From Cryomorphaceae bacterium (GTDB taxonomy: Bacteria > Bacteroidota > Bacteroidia > Flavobacteriales_D > Sanyastnellaceae): DNA of 64,000 nucleotides. Positions 47,584-57,092 of the stretch are shown here, piece after piece. The notes under the pieces were generated by a model. That model saw only the letters and a list, made by a program, of their open reading frames with translations. It ran no database searches and had not been told where the DNA came from. Position 1 is the stretch's first letter. Every line of letters begins with the position of its first letter. The DNA is taken from positions 1 to 64,000 of the forward strand of contig WGNM01000004.1 in the NCBI GenBank assembly GCA_016124575.1. The letters are read 5' to 3'. A program made the translations under genes and the position numbers.

Positions 47584-49050
47584 ATGAAGAAGATTTTACA
47601 AAACATGCTTGTTGCATCAGCTATGCTTACCAGCGTTGCTGCTTTTGCTCAGCTTCCTGACGGGTCTGTAGCACCTGATTTTACTGGTACCGATATCAAC
47701 GGTAACACATTTACATTGTCTGAAGCTTTAGCTGCTGGCAAAACAGTTATTATGGACGTATCAGCAACTTGGTGTGGACCATGTTGGAACTACCACAACA
47801 CTCACGCCTTGAGCGACGTTTATGAGTGTTTAGGACCAGACGCGGCAGATAAAGTGGTTGTTTTGTTCATTGAAGGTGACGGACAAACTACCAACGCAGA
47901 TTTGAATGGAACAGGTGGTAACACTCAGGGTGACTGGGTTTCAGGAACACCTTACCCAATCATTGACGATGCATCTATCGCTGATTTGTACCAGATTGCT
48001 TACTTCCCAACCATCTACAAAATTTGTCCGGATGGAATCGTGACTGAAGTAGGTCAGCAGAGCGGAACAGCTTTATTCACTGAATCACTTTCAGGATGTA
48101 GCAACGAAATCGACGGTGGTTTCCCATGTTTCGGTGGGTTTGCTGGATCTCAAGTTGCATGTGGAGAAGCTACAGTTGCTATTGATCTAGTGAACGTAGG
48201 TAACTTGACCATTTCAACTGCTACTTTTGACGTTTACTACAACGGAGCTTTCTCTTTTAGCTACGATTACTCTGGCACCATTGCTGGTGGAGCAACTTCA
48301 ACTGCAGTTGAAATAGGAACAGTTCCAGGTCCGGGTGATGTTGAAATCATGATTACTTCTGTAAACGGAGAAACCATCAACAACCAACTTGAAACAACAA
48401 TTTACGCTGCTGAGGCAGGAACAACACACATTCGTTTTGATATCAAAACAGACTGTTGGGGTGAAGAGCTTTCATGGCGTTTGATCAACGGTTCAGGAAC
48501 TGTTGTTGAGCAAGCAGGCATCAATACTTATGATGACTTAACAGTTTTCCAAGAAAACTACTACGTACCAGTAGGATGTTACACTTTGGAGATTAGTGAT
48601 TCTTACGGCGACGGACTTCAGGGTTCTTTGTACCCCGCATGTGGTCAAAATGGTTACTTCATTGCAACCACTGTTAACGGTGGCGGAGCTCAAGCTTCTT
48701 CAATTGTGAACTACAACGGTTCATACTCGTACACTGAACTAATTGGTGGAGCTGATGCTGCAACAGTAGTAGGAGTTGAAGAGAGCGAATTGATCAACTC
48801 ATTCGTTGCCTATCCAAACCCATTCAACACATTCACCAACCTTTCATTCAATGTTGCTGAAGCTAGTGATGTAACTATTGAAGTAGTTAACCTACTAGGA
48901 GCTCGTGTAATGAACATGGATCTTGGTACTGTTGTAGCTGGTGAGCACCGTCAGGTTCTTGATTTCAGTGAACTATCAAGCGGACTTTACTTGATCAACA
49001 TCACAGCTAATGGCCAGATGGCTACAATGCGTGTGACTTTGAACAACTAA
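47584..49050 (+). CDS. Secreted redoxin-fold protein with T9SS type A sorting domain
   Basis: 488 residues. Signal peptide to about 22 (SVAAFAQ), then a thioredoxin/AhpC-like domain (PDFTGTDINGNTFTLSEAL, MDVSATWCGPCWNYH with the CGPC pair, and AYFPTIYKICPDG). Two beta domains follow: a CARDB-like one (AIDLVNVGNLTISTATFDVY) and an adhesin-like one with CYTLEISDSYGDGLQG. The C-terminus is a sorting domain (FVAYPNPFNTFTNLSF, IEVVNLLGARVMNMDL, SGLYLINITANGQMATMRV). Extracellular disulfide or thiol chemistry is plausible from the CGPC site; the substrate is unknown. Repetitive use of a few codons (GGT/GGA, GCT, AAC) hints at high expression. Followed by a strong hairpin. Confidence 0.92.
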   Translation: MKKILQNMLVASAMLTSVAAFAQLPDGSVAPDFTGTDINGNTFTLSEALAAGKTVIMDVSATWCGPCWNYHNTHALSDVYECLGPDAADKVVVLFIEGDGQTTNADLNGTGGNTQGDWVSGTPYPIIDDASIADLYQIAYFPTIYKICPDGIVTEVGQQSGTALFTESLSGCSNEIDGGFPCFGGFAGSQVACGEATVAIDLVNVGNLTISTATFDVYYNGAFSFSYDYSGTIAGGATSTAVEIGTVPGPGDVEIMITSVNGETINNQLETTIYAAEAGTTHIRFDIKTDCWGEELSWRLINGSGTVVEQAGINTYDDLTVFQENYYVPVGCYTLEISDSYGDGLQGSLYPACGQNGYFIATTVNGGGAQASSIVNYNGSYSYTELIGGADAATVVGVEESELINSFVAYPNPFNTFTNLSFNVAEASDVTIEVVNLLGARVMNMDLGTVVAGEHRQVLDFSELSSGLYLINITANGQMATMRVTLNN

Positions 49051-49067
49051 GATTCTTTGAATAAGAG

Positions 49068-49126
49068 AAGAGATCAACCGTTTGGTATACCTTTTGTTAT
49101 GCCGCACGTGTTGATCTCTTTTTTCT
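49068..49126 (+). terminator. Long-loop terminator after the redoxin-sorting-domain gene
   Basis: Perfect 11-bp stem AAGAGATCAAC (49068-49078) / GTTGATCTCTT (49110-49120) followed by TTTTTTC, 18 bases after the stop at 49050. The 31-base loop is longer than usual. Confidence 0.7.
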
Positions 49127-49140
49127 TAAAAATACCAAAC

Positions 49141-49629
49141 ATGAAAAAGCACTTTATTCTTACCCTTTCTTTGGCCATTGCTTCATTGACTCTTGTTGCA
49201 CAAGGTGTGCCGAGCGTTAAATTAAAAAGCACCGATGGAAAAACTGTAGACACCGCAACCCTCGTGGGCAAAGGAAAACCAGTTATTATTTCTTTCTGGG
49301 CAACTTGGTGCAGTCCGTGCAAACGCGAACTGAACAATTACCTCGAGCATGCTGAAGACTGGAAAGAGGAATTTGGTGCAGAAATTATAGCTGTAAGCAT
49401 TGATGATCAGCGCACGGTTACGCGCGTTGCTCCTTATGTGAACAGTGTTGAATGGGATTATTTGGTTCTACTTGATTCAAATAAAGACTTAGCCCGCGCA
49501 ATGCAGGTAATCAATGTCCCCCACACCTTCTTAGTTGATGCCTCAGGAAAAATCGTTTGGCAGAACAACAACTATTCAGACGGAGACGAAGAAGAGTTGT
49601 ACGACCAACTAAAGAAACTTAAGAAATAA
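49141..49629 (+). CDS. TlpA-like thiol:disulfide oxidoreductase
   Basis: 162 residues from the ATG at 49141, which gives a proper signal peptide (LAIASLTLVAQ); upstream in-frame codons lie in the terminator hairpin. TlpA/ResA-type thioredoxin domain: VPSVKLKSTDGKTVDTATL, ISFWATWCSPCKREL with the CSPC redox pair, VSIDDQRTV and the cis-proline NVPHTFLVDASGKIVW. Such periplasmic proteins reduce disulfides, often for cytochrome c maturation. Isolated by terminators on both sides, so probably monocistronic. Confidence 0.94.
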   Translation: MKKHFILTLSLAIASLTLVAQGVPSVKLKSTDGKTVDTATLVGKGKPVIISFWATWCSPCKRELNNYLEHAEDWKEEFGAEIIAVSIDDQRTVTRVAPYVNSVEWDYLVLLDSNKDLARAMQVINVPHTFLVDASGKIVWQNNNYSDGDEEELYDQLKKLKK

Positions 49630-49634
49630 GTTTG

Positions 49635-49657
49635 AGCCGGTAGTACCGGCTTTTTTT
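49635..49657 (+). terminator. Terminator of the TlpA-like gene
   Basis: Stem AGCCGG (49635-49640) / CCGGCT (49646-49651) with loop TAGTA, followed by a run of T (49651-49657), six bases after the stop. Confidence 0.9.
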
Positions 49658-49692
49658 GTTACTTCAGAGATCAACCAACCAATCGCAGTATC

Positions 49693-51369
49693 TTGAAACG
49701 CCTTGTATTCTTTCTAGGAATTGTTATCCCTTTGTTTTCCTTTGGCCAACAAACGGATTCAACAAAAACAGACATCGGTTCAATTACCGGTAACTTTTCA
49801 ATAATCTGGCAAAGTTACAGCGAAGATTCGCTTATAGGCGCTCAGGTGCCACCAGAGAAAACAGGCTTTAATGCTTGGGGTAACCTTATCTATACGAAGG
49901 GTAAGTTTTCCGCAGGCATGCGCTATGAATCCTATTTGAATCCACTTCTAGGATATCCCGGTCGCTTTAAGGGAACAGGCATTGGATATCGGTTTGCGCG
50001 ATATTCCGACAAGCAATTCGACATCACAATCGGTAATTTTTACGATCAATTTGGAAGCGGTTTAATTTTTCGATCATTCGAAGAAAGGTATCTCGGTATC
50101 GACAATGCAATAGATGGATTTAGGGTTGTATTAACCCCTATCGATGCCGTGCGCATCAAAGGAATTTATGGAAAACAACGTTTGGATTTCGATGACAGAT
50201 TGATAAATGGCGAAGGTATTTTACGTGCTGTTGACGCAGAAATCAACCTGAATGGATTGAAAGAAAAATGGGGTGAGAAGGACCTGCAAATTACACTTGG
50301 AGGTTCGTTCGTTAGTCGTTTCCAGGCCGCAAGTCAGATAGAAAAAGATACGCTGGTATTGGAAGTTCCAAACAATGTGGCCTCTTATGCCGCTCGTTTG
50401 AACGTCTTCTACAAAGGGTGGACATTCCTTGGGGAATATGTAGGGAAGATAAACGACCCCAATGCCGACAACGGATATATTTACAAGCCTGGACAGGGAT
50501 TCATTGCCAATATAGCATACACCCAAAAAGGTTTCGGTTTCAACCTTCAAGGAAAATTGGTCGACAACTTAAGTTTTAGAAGCGACCGCAACCTACTGTT
50601 ATTTGACGCCCCAGTCAATTTCATGCCGTCGATTACAAAGGTTCACACATACAACCTTGCGGCTACCTTGTACCCCTATGCTACTGTAATAGACGGTGAA
50701 GTTGGTATCAATGCAGAGGTGTTTTACAAATTTGCTAAAGACACTCCAATTGGCGGAAAATATGGTACAAACCTTACAGTAAACTTCGCAGCAGCGAACA
50801 ACATAGACACTACAGGATTGTCGGGCATTGACCGCATTATAGATGGATATCAACGCAATGGCTTTGGCTTTGGAGATTCAAAATTCGTTCGCGACTTCAA
50901 TGTGGAAGTGAGCAAAAAAATCTCGAAGAATTTTAAAGCAAAGTATACCTACTATTATTTGGAATTCAATACGCTGACCACTCCTGTAACAACTGATTTC
51001 AAGGGCATTGTATATGCAGACATACACGTTTTGGAGTTTGCAAATAAACTATCGACACACCATTCGCTGCGGACAGAGATTCAAGCTTTGACGACAAAAC
51101 AAGACAAAGGTGATTGGGCTACAGTGCTTGTTGAATATTCGTATTCACCGCATTGGTTTGTGAGTGTTATGGATCAGTACAACTATGGAAATCCAATAAA
51201 CGACAGAAGAGTGCATTATTTATTTGGCACTCTTGGTTATATTAACGGTGCGAATCGCATCGCCGTAGGATATGGAAAGCGCCGTGAAGGAATTTTCTGT
51301 GTAGGTGGTGTCTGTCGCGCTGTGCCGGCTTCGAACGGATTTGAAATAACCATTACAAGCAGTTTTTAA
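49693..51369 (+). CDS. DUF6029-type outer-membrane barrel protein, TTG start
   Basis: 558 residues beginning at TTG 49693 (then KRLVFFLGIVIPLFSFGQ, a signal peptide), the only start that keeps the signal intact. The body is strand-rich with alternating aromatics (GNFSIIWQSYSEDSLIGAQ, FDITIGNFYDQFGSGLIFR, IDNAIDGFRVVLTPIDAVR) and ends in an aromatic C-terminal strand (FEITITSSF), typical of Bacteroidota outer-membrane barrels of the DUF6029 group. Function unknown. It is one base ahead of the Omp28-like gene and heads a three-gene unit. Confidence 0.8.
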   Translation: MKRLVFFLGIVIPLFSFGQQTDSTKTDIGSITGNFSIIWQSYSEDSLIGAQVPPEKTGFNAWGNLIYTKGKFSAGMRYESYLNPLLGYPGRFKGTGIGYRFARYSDKQFDITIGNFYDQFGSGLIFRSFEERYLGIDNAIDGFRVVLTPIDAVRIKGIYGKQRLDFDDRLINGEGILRAVDAEINLNGLKEKWGEKDLQITLGGSFVSRFQAASQIEKDTLVLEVPNNVASYAARLNVFYKGWTFLGEYVGKINDPNADNGYIYKPGQGFIANIAYTQKGFGFNLQGKLVDNLSFRSDRNLLLFDAPVNFMPSITKVHTYNLAATLYPYATVIDGEVGINAEVFYKFAKDTPIGGKYGTNLTVNFAAANNIDTTGLSGIDRIIDGYQRNGFGFGDSKFVRDFNVEVSKKISKNFKAKYTYYYLEFNTLTTPVTTDFKGIVYADIHVLEFANKLSTHHSLRTEIQALTTKQDKGDWATVLVEYSYSPHWFVSVMDQYNYGNPINDRRVHYLFGTLGYINGANRIAVGYGKRREGIFCVGGVCRAVPASNGFEITITSSF

Positions 51370-51370
51370 C

Positions 51371-52219
51371 ATGAAACAAGCACTTATTATCTCCCTTGTC
51401 ATTCTGGCAGCTTCTTGCGATTGTATTGAAGATCCAGTATTGCCATTCTCAATCTCCTACAGAGAAGATTTGTACGGTCCAGCCCCAACCTTTGACGCAG
51501 CAACTGATTTTAATCAGAATGTATTGATTGAAGACTTTACTGCACATAAATGCGGTAATTGTCCGGATGCCGCCGTTATTGCCGACGAGATTCTCGAAGC
51601 GCACCCAGGGGATGTTGTTCTTGTTGCAATTCATGCAGGCCCTCTTGCTGATGCATCATTAGAACCTTTTGTAACCGACTGGACGAATGCGGAAAGCAAC
51701 TATTTCTGGGATCAACTCGATTTTCAGGCCAACCCACTCGGACGAGTTAATCGCATGGGTGGTGTCGGGAATTTCTTTGCACCTACCGTTTGGGTTGCTG
51801 AAACGAATGCATTGTTAGCCAATAGCTCACCGCTTGCACTCCAAATGTCTGTTAACTTCAATGCGGAGAACAACCATTTAAACATACACGTCAATGGACA
51901 GTTCAATGCGAATTTCCCAGGGTCATCGCATTTGGCATTGCTTATTACAGAATCAAATTTGGTAGATTATCAATTGTGGTATGGCAACGAACCGGAGGTA
52001 GTACCAAATTATGATTTCAAGCATGTGTTGCGCGGCAGTGTGAGTGGTCCGGAAGGATTGAATTTCTCAGACAACGCCCTATCAGGTGATGAAATTCAAA
52101 AAGACTACACCTACGCATGGAACAACGAGTGGGTTCCGCAGAATTCACATGTTGTTGCAATCGTTTACAACGATGCTAACGGTGAAATCATGAATGTTAT
52201 GGAAGCCCATGTGGAATAA
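51371..52219 (+). CDS. Omp28-related thioredoxin-fold lipoprotein
   Basis: 282 residues with a lipobox (LVILAASC, Cys16). The Omp28 signature is VLIEDFTAHKCGNCPDAAVI (about residues 50-69) with a CGNC pair, then LEAHPGDVVLVAIHAGPLA. Omp28-like proteins of Bacteroidota are outer-membrane-associated thioredoxin-fold lipoproteins; the original Omp28 of Porphyromonas gingivalis is a surface adhesin candidate. The C-terminal half (HLNIHVNGQFNANFPGSSHL) is beta-rich. One base after the DUF6029 gene and overlapping the next barrel gene by 11 bases. Confidence 0.9.
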   Translation: MKQALIISLVILAASCDCIEDPVLPFSISYREDLYGPAPTFDAATDFNQNVLIEDFTAHKCGNCPDAAVIADEILEAHPGDVVLVAIHAGPLADASLEPFVTDWTNAESNYFWDQLDFQANPLGRVNRMGGVGNFFAPTVWVAETNALLANSSPLALQMSVNFNAENNHLNIHVNGQFNANFPGSSHLALLITESNLVDYQLWYGNEPEVVPNYDFKHVLRGSVSGPEGLNFSDNALSGDEIQKDYTYAWNNEWVPQNSHVVAIVYNDANGEIMNVMEAHVE

Positions 52220-52817
52220 ATTCATTGTTTTCGTTCTCTTACTCTGCTCTCCTGCCTTGAACGCTCAAGTCAAGTTCGATGGAGGAGTTTTCGCAGGCGG
52301 TTCAATCACACAGGTTGACGGCGACAACGCGCAAGGATTTAACAAGCTTGGGCTCTCGGTAGGTGCTTTTGTTCAGGTAAATCCTTCAGAAAAATTTGGC
52401 GTTCGCCTCGAAATGGGATACATCGGCAAAGGAAGTCGACGTCCGGCCAACCCCGACAACAACGATTTCCAAACGTGGGGTTACAATTTTCGTTATATCA
52501 ACGTACCTGTTCTGGCAGATTTCAGTTTCGAGAAATTCGATATCATAGTAGGTCCTTATATGGGTTACCTCATTTCAGATTCTCAGATGTTCAACAACGA
52601 AACGTTCGACATCGTTAATCCTGAGATGTCGAAAACCGATTTTGGCGGCGTGGTAGGAGCAGAGATGGATTTTGGGGACAATATTTTCTTTGCTTCACGC
52701 TATTCCATGAGCCTTATACCTATTCGTCCTTCACCCGATTCTGGCAATCAGGTGCGATGGTATGACGGCGGCATGAGCAATATCGCTGTAGAGGTCCTTG
52801 TTGGATATAAATTTTAA
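52209..52817 (+). CDS. Small outer-membrane beta-barrel protein (PorT-like)
   Basis: 202 residues from the ATG at 52209 (MWNKFIVFVLLLCSPALNAQ, signal peptide); an ATG five codons earlier is less fitting. It has the eight-strand barrel look of the OMP_b-brl_2/PorT family: VKFDGGVFAGGSITQVDGDN, LGLSVGAFVQVNPSEKFGVR, RLEMGYIGKGSRR and the closing MSNIAVEVLVGYKF. Some relatives are T9SS assembly proteins (PorT), but this cannot be told apart from generic porins. Third gene of the DUF6029-Omp28 unit. Its stop shares TTAA with the stop of the convergent gene. Confidence 0.85.
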   Translation: MWNKFIVFVLLLCSPALNAQVKFDGGVFAGGSITQVDGDNAQGFNKLGLSVGAFVQVNPSEKFGVRLEMGYIGKGSRRPANPDNNDFQTWGYNFRYINVPVLADFSFEKFDIIVGPYMGYLISDSQMFNNETFDIVNPEMSKTDFGGVVGAEMDFGDNIFFASRYSMSLIPIRPSPDSGNQVRWYDGGMSNIAVEVLVGYKF

Positions 52818-55800
52818 TCCACCTTCGGGAACGACTTTACCGCATTCCATTCCAATTCATCGTATAAAGTCTTCCACGTTTTCCATTCAACATCAAAGAA
52901 GCTGTTGACTTTTGACACGACAGCTTCAACTTCAGACTGGGCTATTTCTAGGGCGCGATCTGCATTTTTTGAGGGAACCCCATCTTCGTAAGACATGGCA
53001 TCCCAGAGGTAATCGTTGAGGTGTTTGGTGACATGGTCATATCCTACAAAGTCTTCAGGCAGCATAAACTCATTCTCGAGCTTTGTTATGGATTTTGAAA
53101 GCGAGTCGGCCATCATCGTTACCGGTTTGTAAGTTGAATCACCTGCCATCGTCACCTGTTTCTTGACAAGATCGATTACTTCCTTTGCCTCCATCAATTG
53201 TTTGAACGACTTTCCAGCTCTTTCGGCCTCTTTGAGCACAGCAGAATGGTATGCAGCACGAGCCGCGAAGACACCTGCTTCCATTGGTGTGCGTGGATCA
53301 GCGAACACATTGACTTCGGTTGTAGACTTCATTTTTTCATACTCGATCTCTACTTTATACGTCCCTGGAGCCACTTGAAAGCCGCCGCCAACCTCATCTT
53401 TTCCATCTCTTTTCCGTCTCGACGGCCATTCCACACCCTTCGTGTCGAAGTACCAAACCATGCGATTGACACCAGAGTCAGGAGACATTGTTAGCGTTCG
53501 CAATGTATCGCCTGAGTTTGAGAATATACGTGCTGTTACCTTCTTTTTACCTGTTGTATCAACCATTTCAGGGTCCAAGAAAAACTGTATCACCGCACCC
53601 GAAGGTTTGTTGTCGCCTTCCCATACATGATCGGCTAAAAACCTGCTCCCTGCCGGTCGGATGTAGCTGGCTTGGTAGCTAGGAGGTGATTTATAGGCAA
53701 CCAGCTTTTCATCCAGTTTCGTTGCTTTTCTCAAAGGCTCGATGGCATCGAGGATGTAACAGCCCCGTCCAAAAGTAGCGATCACCAGATCATCTTCCAC
53801 AGGTTGTATTTTCATATCGATGGTACAAACAGAAGGATAATCGTGCTTCCATTGCTGCCATGTTTTACCCTTGTTGAACGACAAAAACAGTCCACCCTCA
53901 GTACCCAAGAACAGCAAATTTGGTTCGATGTTATCTTGTAAAATCGTATGTGCATGTCCGTGCACACTGTCATCACCCGCCAACCTCGTCCATTTCAACC
54001 CACCATCGGTAGTATGATAAACATAGGTTTCCCAATCGTTCAAGCGGTAGTTGTTCGCAGATACAAAAGCCTCTTTATCGTTGAAAGCAGAAGCATGAAT
54101 CTGTGTTACATAGCACTCTTTCGGGAACCCTTTGATGTTATCAGACACCCGTTTCCAGTTTTTACCACCATCGAAAGTAACATGAATGTAACCATCGTCA
54201 GAGCCCACCCAAATCGTGTTTTGGCTAATCACTCCTGGGGCGATGCACGTGATTGTTGTATGGTTCTCAGCCTGCGTAGCATCAATCGTTAGTCCACCAG
54301 ATTTCGCCTGTTTTTGCTTTTCCGGATTGTTCGTAGTCAGATCAGGAGAGATTACATCCCAAGAAGCCCCTTTGTCGTTGGATTTATGGAGAAACTGGCT
54401 ACCAAAGTAAATGCTTTTCGGATTGTGCGGATTCGCAGCTATGGCAGCATTCCAATTGAAGCGCAGCGGCACATCATCTGGAGAAACCGGCTGAATAAAG
54501 CGCATAGCACCCGTTTTCATATTGATGTGGTTCACATTTCCGCCCTGGTACATTGCATAGGCGTAGTCGGAATTGTCGGCATCGGGAACAACATCAAAGC
54601 CATCTCCAAAGGAGATTTCTAGCCAATTCTCATTTCGAATACCATCGTTTTGCCAAACGAATCCAGGTCCTTTCCACGAGCCATTGTCTTGCAAGCCACC
54701 GTAGACATTGTAAGGCGTTTGAAGATCGACATTCACATGGTAGAATTGACCCACAGGCAAGTTCGAGACGAACTCCCAATTATCGCCTCCATCGCGCGAA
54801 ATGTTTAGTCCACCATCGTTTCCATTCACAATAAAATCAGGATTATCGGGGTGAATATAGAATGCATGGTGGTCGGGGTGAACCCCGTAATAGGGCAAGA
54901 TTACCTCAAAGTTTTTTCCACCATCGATGCTTTTTGTAACAACCGAGTAGAGGTTAAAGAGCGTATTTTCATCGCTAGGATCAACGAAGATATCGGCGTA
55001 GTAGAACGGACGATTACCAATGTTTTTCGTCGCCACCGATTTCCAGTATTTCCCACCATCATCAGAACGATACAAAGCAGTTTTTTTACTTTCCACCAGT
55101 GCGTACACCACATCTGGATTGGAGTGAGCGATTGCCAATCCTATTCTTCCCAGCTCTGAATCAGGAAGGCCAGCGTCTTCATCCAATTCTTTCCACGTTT
55201 CACCACCGTTGTAAGTCACATACAAACCGCTGCTGAATCCACCCGAATTAAACGTCCATGGCTTGCGACCATACTCCCACATAGCAGCGAACATCTTGTT
55301 TGGATTCCGCGGATCCACCACCAAATCAGCGCATCCAGTTTGGTCATTGACATATAGAGATTTCGTCCATGTCTTACCCCCATCTTTCGAAGCATACACA
55401 CCCCGTTCAGCATTCTTTCCCCAAACACTGCCCATGGCAGCAGCCCAGACCATATCAGGATTGTCTTTGTGAACCACAATGCGGTGAATCGTTTTCGTTT
55501 CAGCCAATCCCATGAACGACCAAGTTTCGCCACCATCGATACTTTTGAACACCCCAGCCCCACTCGAATGCGAGTTGCGAGGATTTCCCTCACCAGTGCC
55601 CACGTATATTACATCAGGGTTGGACGGCGCGATTGTTAAAGCACCTATCGACTGCGTTGGCATATCATCGAAAACAGGCTTCCACGAGATGCCCCCCGAC
55701 ACACTCTTCCACACCCCACCGCTTGCTGTACCTGCAAAAATAGTTTCAGGATTATCGCGCACCACATCGATAGCCGTAACCCTGCCCGACATTGTTCCCG

Positions 55801-55906
55801 GACCGATATAGCGCATGTTCATGCCCTTAAAGAGAGATAGATCAACATCCTGCGCAGCAGCGAAGAAACAGATAAAGAACAAAACCGACGAAAAGAGAAG
55901 CTTCAT
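52814..55906 (-). CDS. Exported BNR-repeat (sortilin/VPS10-like) protein
   Basis: 1030 residues with signal peptide (FICFFAAAQ). The first ~700 residues contain repeated BNR/Asp-box blades of beta-propellers, with cores such as SVSGGISWKPVF, SIDGGETWSFMG, SKDGGKTWTKSL, SRDGGDNWEFVS and TFDGGKNWKRVS. The motifs VYVGTGEGNPRNSHSSGAG and GALTIAPSNPDVIY are typical of the glycosyl hydrolase/VPS10-like proteins widespread in Bacteroidota. The C-terminal ~250 residues form a FlgD-like beta domain (FSNSGDTLRTLTMSPDSGVN) and a helical tail. No sorting domain at the end. Substrate unknown; catalytic residues of a glycosidase cannot be assigned. A TTTG-N18-TAATTTCG promoter lies upstream. Confidence 0.9.
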   Translation of the reverse strand: MKLLFSSVLFFICFFAAAQDVDLSLFKGMNMRYIGPGTMSGRVTAIDVVRDNPETIFAGTASGGVWKSVSGGISWKPVFDDMPTQSIGALTIAPSNPDVIYVGTGEGNPRNSHSSGAGVFKSIDGGETWSFMGLAETKTIHRIVVHKDNPDMVWAAAMGSVWGKNAERGVYASKDGGKTWTKSLYVNDQTGCADLVVDPRNPNKMFAAMWEYGRKPWTFNSGGFSSGLYVTYNGGETWKELDEDAGLPDSELGRIGLAIAHSNPDVVYALVESKKTALYRSDDGGKYWKSVATKNIGNRPFYYADIFVDPSDENTLFNLYSVVTKSIDGGKNFEVILPYYGVHPDHHAFYIHPDNPDFIVNGNDGGLNISRDGGDNWEFVSNLPVGQFYHVNVDLQTPYNVYGGLQDNGSWKGPGFVWQNDGIRNENWLEISFGDGFDVVPDADNSDYAYAMYQGGNVNHINMKTGAMRFIQPVSPDDVPLRFNWNAAIAANPHNPKSIYFGSQFLHKSNDKGASWDVISPDLTTNNPEKQKQAKSGGLTIDATQAENHTTITCIAPGVISQNTIWVGSDDGYIHVTFDGGKNWKRVSDNIKGFPKECYVTQIHASAFNDKEAFVSANNYRLNDWETYVYHTTDGGLKWTRLAGDDSVHGHAHTILQDNIEPNLLFLGTEGGLFLSFNKGKTWQQWKHDYPSVCTIDMKIQPVEDDLVIATFGRGCYILDAIEPLRKATKLDEKLVAYKSPPSYQASYIRPAGSRFLADHVWEGDNKPSGAVIQFFLDPEMVDTTGKKKVTARIFSNSGDTLRTLTMSPDSGVNRMVWYFDTKGVEWPSRRKRDGKDEVGGGFQVAPGTYKVEIEYEKMKSTTEVNVFADPRTPMEAGVFAARAAYHSAVLKEAERAGKSFKQLMEAKEVIDLVKKQVTMAGDSTYKPVTMMADSLSKSITKLENEFMLPEDFVGYDHVTKHLNDYLWDAMSYEDGVPSKNADRALEIAQSEVEAVVSKVNSFFDVEWKTWKTLYDELEWNAVKSFPKVD

Positions 55907-55910
55907 AACT

Positions 55911-55940
55911 CGAAATTAGGAACCTAAAGTACTCATCAAA
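55911..55940 (-). promoter_or_regulatory. Candidate promoter of the BNR-repeat gene
   Basis: TTTG (55937-55940), 18-base spacer and TAATTTCG (55911-55918) on the minus strand, four bases before the ATG. One mismatch from TAnnTTTG at the sixth position, with good spacing. Confidence 0.45.
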
Positions 55941-55994
55941 CATGAGAAAAGAGAAAGCAAGACCAAAATGCGACGAGAGAAAAGTAAAAAGCAC

Positions 55995-56002
55995 TAAGTT
56001 CG
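55995..56002 (+). promoter_or_regulatory. Candidate -7 element of the glycan gene cluster
   Basis: TAAGTTCG, one mismatch from TAnnTTTG, seven bases before the ATG at 56010. The -33 is not clear. Confidence 0.35.
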
Positions 56003-56009
56003 AAGGCAA

Positions 56010-57092
56010 ATGAAGTTCGAGAACCTTACCATCTGGATCATTTCGCCCGAAGCATGGGGGACGCAAAAAGTTTCGAAGCACCATTATGCCTTGGAGCTCG
56101 CTCGTCGTGACAACGAAATCGTATTTATAGAACCGCAAAATGCAAAAAATCCCCTGCGTGAAGTTTCACAAGGCATCACTGCATTCTCGTTCATCAGTTT
56201 TCCTGGACTCCGCTTTTTTCCGCGATTTCTGCGCAGATATCTCATCGAACGCGATTTTCGTCGCATTCAGAAGAAGACAGGCACCCGACCCGACGTGATA
56301 TGGTCGTTCGACAACAGCAGGCTCTTTGAGCTCGACGTATGGAAGACCTATGTCACATCGCTGCACCACGTTGTTGACCTCACCATGGATTTCAACCTTT
56401 GTACGGCCGCAAGCACATCACAATTGTGTTTAGGCACTACCAAGTTCATCGCTGCCAAATTGAGCAATTGCAACCCCAACAGTCACAACATCGGACATGG
56501 AGTGCAACTTTGGGAACGCAAACCGACGCATGGCAAAACCAGACGACCACGCGTTACATATACCGGGAATTTACTCATCAGATATCTCAATAGAGAATTG
56601 GTGTTGAGCGCTGTGGATCGCTATCCCAACGCCGATTTTATTTTTGTTGGCAGCTACAGCATCGACAACATGAACAATCAAGTAGATGCTGACAGTGTGG
56701 CTTTTATTGACGAGTTGAAACAGCGATCGAACTGTTTTTTGCTTGGCGCCTTAGAGAAAGCTGCTTACCATAAAGTTTTAGACGAAGCCGACATCTTCAT
56801 CGTCGCCTATCGCAGGCAATACTATGAGCAAGTGGCCAATCCGCATAAAATGCTTGAATTGTTGCTCACAGGCAGACCCATTGTCGCCAACGTATTGGAT
56901 GAATACATCGATTTGAAGTTGTTTGACATGAGCGACAGCACCACAGATTGGCTTGCTCTGTTGGGAGAAAAGCTCGAAACCTACCACAGCGAGCCACAAC
57001 ACCAAATTGAAAAACGCATTTCACACGCCCTTCGACAATCGTACACCCAGCAGGTAAACCACATAGAAGAACTACTGAATGACCAAAGTTAG
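56010..57092 (+). CDS. GT-B-fold glycosyltransferase
   Basis: 360 residues with no signal peptide. The N-terminal acceptor domain begins LTIWIISPEAWGTQKVSKHH and includes KTGTRPDVIWSFDNSRLFEL. The C-terminal donor domain has VTYTGNLLIRYLNRELV, PNADFIFVGSYSIDN and the typical ANPHKMLELLLTGRPIVANV. The pattern is close to teichuronic-acid-type (TuaH-like) glycosyltransferases, which I cannot confirm. First gene of a four-gene coupled cluster (GT, GT2, unknown, double GT). It overlaps the GT2 gene by 14 bases. Presumably builds a surface polysaccharide. Confidence 0.85.
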   Translation: MKFENLTIWIISPEAWGTQKVSKHHYALELARRDNEIVFIEPQNAKNPLREVSQGITAFSFISFPGLRFFPRFLRRYLIERDFRRIQKKTGTRPDVIWSFDNSRLFELDVWKTYVTSLHHVVDLTMDFNLCTAASTSQLCLGTTKFIAAKLSNCNPNSHNIGHGVQLWERKPTHGKTRRPRVTYTGNLLIRYLNRELVLSAVDRYPNADFIFVGSYSIDNMNNQVDADSVAFIDELKQRSNCFLLGALEKAAYHKVLDEADIFIVAYRRQYYEQVANPHKMLELLLTGRPIVANVLDEYIDLKLFDMSDSTTDWLALLGEKLETYHSEPQHQIEKRISHALRQSYTQQVNHIEELLNDQS

